Of a DNA stretch of 64,000 nt, positions 57,700 to 64,000 are shown piece by piece. The stretch's first letter is position 1. The number at the start of each line of letters is the position of its first letter. A program made the translations under genes and the position numbers. The notes beneath the pieces were generated by a model, which saw nothing but the letters and a program-made list of their open reading frames with translations, was not told the origin of the DNA and searched no databases. Origin of the DNA: Haemonchus contortus (Eukaryota > Nematoda > Chromadorea > Rhabditida > Trichostrongylidae); assembly GCA_000469685.2 (NCBI GenBank), contig LS997567.1:16983450-17047449 (forward strand), read 5' to 3'.

Positions 57700-57735
57700 G
57701 GCTCTGAAGAAGGCGATTCCGCCGAAACGTCAGCC
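57700..57735 (+). ncRNA. Hammerhead-ribozyme-like motif of PLE1
   Basis: Reads GGCT (stem I), CTGAAGA (core CUGANGA), A, GGCG-ATTC-CGCC (stem II hairpin), GAAA, C, G, TC (cleavage triplet GUC), AGCC (stem I partner). All conserved core positions of a minimal type I hammerhead are present. Stem III is one C:G pair, so activity as monomer would be weak; dimeric forms are known for such motifs in Penelope elements. Confidence 0.75.
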
Positions 57736-57805
57736 TAATAAAGAATATTTTAAAAAAACCTCGTGAAGAGTTTAAGTAAGCAGTAAACTCAATGAGATGG
57801 CTAGA

Positions 57806-57975
57806 CTTTTTCAAGAAAGCTCTCAACGAAAGGAATGTTGGATCTTGTGTGCCCGAAGCGAGGGCGATTCACTGGACCACTCTGGCTCGTGACAGGGACG
57901 AATGAGACGTTACTGGTGCCCGATCGAGGAAATCGATGATCAACGGGACGATATGTGATACAGGTAGATACAGGT
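57806..57975 (+). pseudogene. RTE LINE copy R2, 3' end after the PLE insertion
   Basis: Resumes with CTTTTTCAAGAAAGCTCTCA, coding [11 protein letters not shown] and [11 protein letters not shown], the usual RTE C-terminus. It ends in GATACAGGTAGATACAGGTAGG, a short tandem tail, before an (AT)n run. Confidence 0.85.
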
Positions 57976-57978
57976 AGG

Positions 57979-58003
57979 ATATATATATATATATATATAT
58001 ATA
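57979..58003. repeat. (AT)n microsatellite
   Basis: About 12 AT units between the tails of R2 and the start of R3. Confidence 0.9.
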
Positions 58004-58009
58004 CCAGTA

Positions 58010-58740
58010 TATATCTTCTATATATCCATCCCGAGCCCCGTTACCTCAAAGCGGTGGGATGGTGTAAACTCACTCGACGTTAAGAACACTCGTTGTTGCC
58101 GGGACACCGACGTGTCGAGCGAGGCTAGAAACGGGCCCCCTCTTGGGCAAGTCCACCTCCGGCAGTGGATCTACCGCTAGTTATGGCTAGGCGGTGAGGG
58201 GTAAGTCCAGGCCATCAGCATCTATGAGTGAAGTTGTTCAAAAAGTACCCTCAGTCCCGTGCGGCCACCGTCCTTCCAGGCAGAGAGGACAACGGCAGAG
58301 GGGGAGAAATCTCACGGCGAGCGATCTGCCAAGCTGTTTTCTGAACATTGCTACCATCAACGTACGAAGTCTTATTAGTGATTCCGCGGTTGATCAGTTG
58401 ATTTCCGAATTGGACAAATGTGCGGTGGACGTGGCATGTATGCAAGAAACGTTGAGATTCGAAGCAGGAACATGGAAATGGCACACGGGTCACGAAGTCA
58501 TGCTGGGAGCTGGATCAATGAACGGTAAAGTCGGAGGAGTAGGATTCATCATCGCGCCGCATTTGGCAGCGAAGATCACTCACTGTGAAATCTTTTCTGA
58601 ACGGATCGCGATGCTAGTGCTTGAACTGGATGAAGGGAGCACGATAAAGTTGCTGTCAGTATATGCACCCACCGGAGCTTATATGATGATGCTGTAGAGA
58701 AATTTCATGATGAGCTCGAGAATGCAATAAACGGCTCCCC
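58010..58740 (+). pseudogene. RTE LINE copy R3, 5' region and endonuclease N-terminal half
   Basis: After a GC-rich 5' leader (58025-58190), the frame 58194-58697 has LNIATINVRSLISDSAVDQL, VACMQETLRFEAG (catalytic QE), GAGSMNGKVGGVGFIIAPHL and LLSVYAPTGAY, an endonuclease of the RTE type but a different lineage from R1/R2. A frameshift at about 58690 leads to KFHDELENAINGSPKGTYVV. Confidence 0.85.
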
Positions 58741-59280
58741 GAAAGGAACATATGTTGTTTGCGCTGGCGATTACAATGCCCACCTTGGTCGAGGAGAATC
58801 TGGAGAGAATTTTGTCGGGCCACACAGAATTCCAGGACGCAACAGTCGAGGAGAAACACTGGTTCAGTTCTGTGAAAGAACTCGGCTGTCGGTAGCTAAC
58901 ACATACTTCCAAAAACGCCTGGGTCGTCGATGGACTTATCATACTCCAAACAGGCAGATGTTCCACGAAATTGATTTCATCCTGACGAACTGTTTACGAC
59001 TTTTTCGCAACGTTGGCGTCATCGGAGAATCACGCTTCAACATCGGATCAGGTCAACGATAGCAATAAAGCCGAAAGAAGAGCGGAAGAGACTAACTGCA
59101 TATCACTCGAAACGAATACGATATGAGCTTTCTGAAGAAACACTGAAAACGCAAGCGGCAAGTGTAGGTTTTACTGGAGGTTCAGGAAATGTTCATACTA
59201 GATACGAAAAAGTAACTTCCGCTATCCGAACTGCCGTCAAAGATGCGCCACAACGTGTAAGGAGTAAACCACGCGAGCGG
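58741..59280 (+). pseudogene. RTE LINE copy R3, endonuclease C-terminal half
   Basis: Reads VVCAGDYNAHLGRGESGEN (catalytic GDYN), FCERTRLSVANTYFQKRLGR and RWTYHTPNRQMFHEIDFILT, then a decayed SDH segment near 59050 where a short deletion or frameshift is likely. Then a linker region to RT. Confidence 0.85.
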
Positions 59281-61121
59281 TTGAGTAAGGTCACTTTGCA
59301 GATGTTAGCCACACGGAAGGAATTAGGCAAAACTATGACCCCTGTGGCTCATACAGTGCTCAACAAAGCTATGCGAGTTAGAGTCAAAAATGACTATCGG
59401 GAATACGCTGCACGTAGAGCAAGAGAAGCGGCTGAGAAAGCGACGAGCATCAAAAGAACATTTATAAGTACTCGCTTGAAGACCACCACTCCGGAATGCC
59501 TGACGAAAGCAGATGGCACTGTCTTGCGGAACCGCAAGGATATAGAAGAAGAAATCCGGACCTTTTTCCAGGACTTGTTTTCTTCCAAAATACACGTAGA
59601 AGCGTACTCGGAACCATCAGAAAGTGAGAACGATAAATCCGACAAAGAAGAATGGAGAGTCCTCGAATCAGAAGTGATGCAAGCCATTCGTCAAATGAAA
59701 AGCGAAAAAGCACCCGGACCAGACCAAATACGGCCAGAACATTTGAAGTGCCTGAAGTTCTCGCGAGGCCTTTAGCTGACCTATTCACAGAAATGCTCGA
59801 CCCAAGAATCGTTCCGAAAGATTGGCTCAGCTCCTACACTATCCTGATACACAAGAAAGGGGCGCGTGACATCCTGGCTAATTACCGCCCGATAGCGCTT
59901 CTCTCAACAATGCTCAAGGTCTTCTCACGCGTAATCCTGAATCGAATTCGTCACACCCTGAATAATATGGGTAAAGAGCAGGCCGGCTTCCGCGAAGGTT
60001 TTTCCACTATCGACCAAATCCACGTGATTTCTCAGTTGACGGAAAGATGTCGAGAATACCGAATTCCTTTGTGTTATCTCTTCATCGACATCAAGATGGC
60101 TTTCGATACAGTTGAACATCAAGCAGAGCTAAACGCTCTCACACCTTTCGGAGTTCCCCGAAGGTACGTGGAAATGATACGAAAGTGCAATACCAGCTGC
60201 TTCACCGACGCAAACCTTTATGGAAACCCTATCCGTATCCAAATACGACGCGGAGTCCGACAAGGAGAGGTCATCTCCCGCTCTTCTCCCGATGCTTCTG
60301 CTGCTCTAGAAATAGTGATGCAAAACGCCCAGATGCCCTGCGGAATCAACATAGACGGAGAAAGGCTTCAATACCTAATGTTTGCTGACGACATTGCACT
60401 CATCGGAAGCGTACCGAGTGCGTACTCGAAAACTCATTAAGGATCCTAAGAAACGCTGCTAGCTCTATCGGTCTAGAGATCCATCCAGGAAAAACCGAGT
60501 GGATGAAAAACAGTTACGCAAGCGACTACTGTTTACGCATGGAAGACTCAGTCATTGAAGAAGTTTCGTCATACGTATACGTAGGCCAAGCAGTTACAAT
60601 GGATAACGATTTGACAGTCGAAATAAGTCGTCGTCGTAGGGCAGGCTGGGTGACATTCAACAAGTATCGTGATGTCCTCACTGATAAAAGAATTGATGCC
60701 CAAGTTAGAGCCCGTGTGTTTAACACCCATGTCCTGCCGGCACTGGTGTATGGAAGTGAAACATGGAGTACAATTATGAATGAAGAAAGAAGACTGGCAT
60801 CCACTCAAAGAGCAATGGAACGAGCGATGTGTGGTGTCACGTTGATGCATAAAATTCCTGCTCATGAAATTCGAAACTGGCATCAAAGATGTGATTGAAA
60901 ATATCTATGACTCGAAAAAACGATGGGCAGGACATGTAGCTCGTTTAAATGACAACCGTTGGACATCCCGTGTGACCAATTGGTATCCCCGCGAAGTAAA
61001 AAGACCGCGAGGAAGACCCCCGGCCAGGTGGAGTGATCCTTTTAGAAAACTATTCGGACAGAGATGGCAACAAGTGGCAAGAAACCGAATTGAATGGCAT
61101 AGATGCGTCCTGCAAGGTTGA
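59281..61121 (+). pseudogene. RTE LINE copy R3, reverse transcriptase and C-terminus
   Basis: Frames 59281-59775, 59652-60440, 60503-60898 and 60864-61121 chain together with only about three frameshifts. Motifs: QMKSEKAPGPDQIRPEHLK, KDWLSSYTILIHKKGARDIL, NYRPIALLSTMLKVFSRVIL, CYLFIDIKMAFDTVEHQAEL (catalytic D), IRRGVRQGEVISRS, QYLMFADDIALIGSVP (FADD box, 60378-60415), SYVYVGQAVTMDNDLTVE, and KRWAGHVARLNDNRWTSRV with RPRGRPPARWSDPF near the end. This is the best-preserved LINE here, inactive only by a few changes. The tail continues to about 61163, where Helitron H9 inserted. Confidence 0.9.
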
Positions 61122-61163
61122 CGAAATCACCATTGAAGAGCGGACATCAAGGTATTCAAGGTA

Positions 61164-61824
61164 TCTTCTATAAATATAAAGCGCTAAGTTTGCGTGTCTC
61201 TTAGCATGCCCGTTTGTGTGTCCTCGCAAAAGTCACGTAGGCGCGATCAAGAGCATGGAGATCACGTGAGCGTGGTGGGGAAGTAGATCACACGCTAACC
61301 AATTTTATCAGAGAGGAGAGAATGTAGGGTAGGGAACGTTTTACATTGGCATCTATTGCTATCAGGCATCATCGAACATTCTGCTGACTGTTTTCCATTA
61401 CATCTCTGATGTGCAATTAAATAATGTTTTGGGTCGTTAATCAATCCCGTCAGGATTCCACGCATTCGACTTCCATTCAGAATCGTAGCGGCGTATTGAA
61501 TGCGTATGTGGCCTATGCAATGACTTGCGGTGGCCGGCCGATGTACAAGTCAGTGATTTTCTGCACCTCCGCCCCAATAAGCAATTACCTATAATCAAAC
61601 TAGGATGACATTTTCAATATAAATGTAATGGCAGCTACGCTCTTAATAGGATATTTTGCTTCTGAGTGCTTAACTCTAATGCGCGATTTCCAGGAACGAA
61701 ACTCAACGGGCATTTTGGTGAAGCAGTGTCGTTTATACGGAACATGAAAGTGTTTTACTGCTCTTCTCGAGTAAGATCGTAGATGAGCGGTTGTGGACAC
61801 GCATGAGCGTGCGTAGCTCACTGG
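61164..61824 (+). mobile_element. Helitron copy H9, 661 bp, in the tail of RTE R3
   Basis: 5' TCTTCTATAAATATAAAGCG; 3' end with hairpin CACGCATGAGCGTG, CGTAGCTCA and CTGG at 61821-61824. Flanks A (61163) and T (61825). Joined flanks read CAAGGTATAGTATATATAAT, a plausible LINE tail. It contains a reversed SINE piece. Confidence 0.85.
61436..61575 (-). mobile_element. Truncated tRNA-derived SINE inside H9
   Basis: On the minus strand it matches the 3' half of the SINE family (AATGACTTGCGGTGGC complement region, ATTCTGAATGGAAGTCGAAT, CTGACGGGATTGATTAAC). The promoter half is absent. Confidence 0.8.
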
Positions 61825-61851
61825 TAGTATATATAATATATAGTATATGTA

Positions 61852-62382
61852 CAGTAGCGCTCAAAAGTCTTCGGTGAAATGGTTTTTCAGCCGTACTTTC
61901 CAGTCGTAACTCATTTCCTACTGGATCTAATCATGCGAAATTTCTATATTTGGAGCGTGGGTGTATTGTGAATATTTATCACTACTAACCGTCAATCCGA
62001 TCTTGTTCCAGATATTCAAAGAGCACGAACTCAAAATCGACTGAAAATACAGATGATGGTCCTTCTAGAATCTCCTTCCTTTTTGTCATGTCCTAAGTGT
62101 ACGAGCGGTAATGCCGAACACAATAGATGAGAAAAACGCACATAAGGTGCGAATAAGTGCAGACGTCAACAACTTTATGTAGTTTTAGCAAAGTCTGCTA
62201 CCGCAACAAACACCTTGCTCTATCTGTGGATCTATTGCAGCTTCGCAGTCAAATAGTGTAGGGTAGGGTGAAATATGCTCTAGTCAAACCTTTCCAAATT
62301 TTGCGCGATTTGGTCTACTAACAAAAAAGTTATGGATGAAAAAGCGTCAAAGCACTCCATTGAAGACTTTTGAGCGCTACTG
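61852..62382. mobile_element. Tc1-type MITE, copy B
   Basis: CAGTAGCGCTCAAAAGTCTT ends with TA on both sides; 531 bp; same orientation as copy A. A 5-bp insertion and other changes break the 69-aa frame seen in A and C. The right TIR is slightly decayed. Confidence 0.9.
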
Positions 62383-62386
62383 TATA

Positions 62387-62922
62387 TCCTACTTACTACA
62401 CATCGCTTCGTCTGTCGTTCTGTCTGTATGACTGTCACGAAATCCCTTAGCTCCTTTAAATCTACCTTGAAAGACCGGGTCAAGTGGGGGATGGGTGGGC
62501 CATGTCCCGAGAAGTATAAAACACACATCAGCTTGCGGAGCCCTGCCCACAGTGAGCGTGGCGTGAGGGCGAAATGAGTTGTATTGAGGGCCATGATTTC
62601 GAATTCAGTCACAAGACGGCTTCAAACTGGGGTTTAAAGTTGGCTAGAGGTCTGTATTGGTAAGTTGGAGCGAACTGGGTAGACCCACCCCCGATGGGCT
62701 GTGCGTTCTCCAAAAGTGCAATGCTTTATGAAAACATTTTGGAAAATCATAACTCCTGTCTCCGTTTACCTAGAAAGTTCAAAGTTGGAAGAAGTATAGG
62801 CGGCGGGATGGGGACACTTATGGTGGGCGATAGGAAAAGACTCCGCCCGCAAGGGGCGGGATTTGAGCAGAAACTCATAAATCCGATAAAGGTCTATAAT
62901 GAAAATCAGGGCCGCCTATTGA
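62387..62922 (+). mobile_element. Helitron copy H4, with deleted 3' hairpin
   Basis: 5' TCCTACTTACTACACATCGC after A (62386). One ~125-bp module. Near the end AATGAAAATCAG joins directly to GGCCGCCTATT, so ~60 bp including the hairpin is missing and CTGG is altered. It inserted just beside Tc1-type MITE B. Confidence 0.75.
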
Positions 62923-63186
62923 CCAATATATAGCTTGATGAAGTTTTACGCGAAAATTATGATAGGCAGATCCAAATTAATTATTTATGCGGAAGACCCG
63001 CCCCCAGGGAGGAAGTCTACACCTCCCACCTGCCATTAAATTTCCCATCTTACCGCCAACACCTCAGCCAAACTTGAACGCCCAGGTCCAAATTAACTAT
63101 TTATGCGGAAGCCCCGCCTCAGTGGGCGGAGCCTAGCTTGAGTCGCGTGTACCCAAGGAGTTCGGCTCACTCTCCGCATATATATA
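62923..63186. repeat. Two-unit tandem repeat (~118 bp)
   Basis: GTCCAAATTAACTATTTATG... with GCGGAAG(A/C)CCCGCC occurs at about 62967 and 63088. It resembles the Helitron modules loosely. Confidence 0.6.

Positions 63187-64000
<814 letters not shown>

Larger units (their letters stand above)
56134..57793 (-). mobile_element. Penelope-like element PLE1 with inverted 3'-end duplication
   Basis: A 12-bp target duplication GAGATGGCTAGA (56122-56133 and 57794-57805) flanks the insertion inside RTE R2. Arms 56174-56651 and 57315-57794 are ~480-bp, nearly perfect inverted repeats: the element's own 3' part reappears in reverse at the truncated 5' side. The unique core holds the RT end and GIY-YIG nuclease. 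Such inverted tails at 5'-truncated ends are known for Penelope-like elements. Confidence 0.9.

Overview
This window reads as a gene-poor, transposon-saturated piece of a nematode chromosome. A strongylid (hookworm-like) parasite is my inference. It rests on the mix of BEL/Pao, RTE, CR1, Penelope, mariner, Tc1 and piggyBac relics, on very dense MITEs and simple repeats, and on one exon resembling the nematode MEK-1/MKK7 kinase. No prokaryotic gene, CRISPR array, rRNA or intact tRNA gene is visible. The only host-gene piece I can defend is the kinase-like exon at 22968-23080 (minus).

Layout, left to right. 307-2930 is a Helitron carrying a mariner-like insertion. 3300-5280 is a decayed BEL/Pao pol. 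5315-8744 holds two TTAA-flanked MITEs, the second with two further nested MITEs. 10130-11400 is a gypsy-like LTR and gag. 11590-14385 is an RTE LINE split by another TTAA MITE. 15830-16870 is a BEL-like gag/protease relic. 17318-19045 holds Tc1 and mariner pieces. 19046-21180 is a Penelope-like element (PLE) split by a MITE. 21488-23080 is a MITE, a duplicated segment and the kinase exon. 23595-25585 is a Tc1-type MITE and a DDE transposon split by a tRNA-derived SINE. 26218-29155 is a piggyBac-type MITE and the 3' half of a gypsy element. 30304-31965 is a CR1-like LINE. 32388-42411 is a TTAA MITE split by a 9.3-kb Helitron, which itself contains a complete 1281-bp mariner, a 3.3-kb 9-bp satellite, a second Helitron inside that satellite, and a (GTAT)n tract. 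42858-46132 is a BEL gag-protease region invaded by Helitrons. 46937-47184 is a GC-rich foldback. 48119-49940 is a piggyBac transposase relic split by a SINE. 50120-51500 is a Tc1 relic split by a piggyBac-type MITE. 53090-57960 is an RTE split by a PLE. 58010-61160 is a fairly well preserved RTE with a Helitron in its tail. 61852-63843 holds two Tc1-type MITEs, a small Helitron and a (TA)n tract.

The main result is a Helitron family whose ends can be fixed to the base. The 5' ends start TC and lead to a TATAAAGCGC-like motif and CTGT-type repeats. The 3' ends carry a short GC hairpin, about 8-10 nt, and then CTGG. Insertion is between A and T without target duplication. Removing the 34704-36135 copy restores the phase of a 9-bp satellite exactly. 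Removing 32866-42194 rejoins two halves of one MITE. The 5' simple-repeat zone of the large copy appears to be the source of the satellite. A second notable result is a hammerhead-ribozyme-like motif in both PLEs, with a compensatory C:G to G:C change between them. All coding regions are broken. I had no search tool, so family names come from motif recognition.
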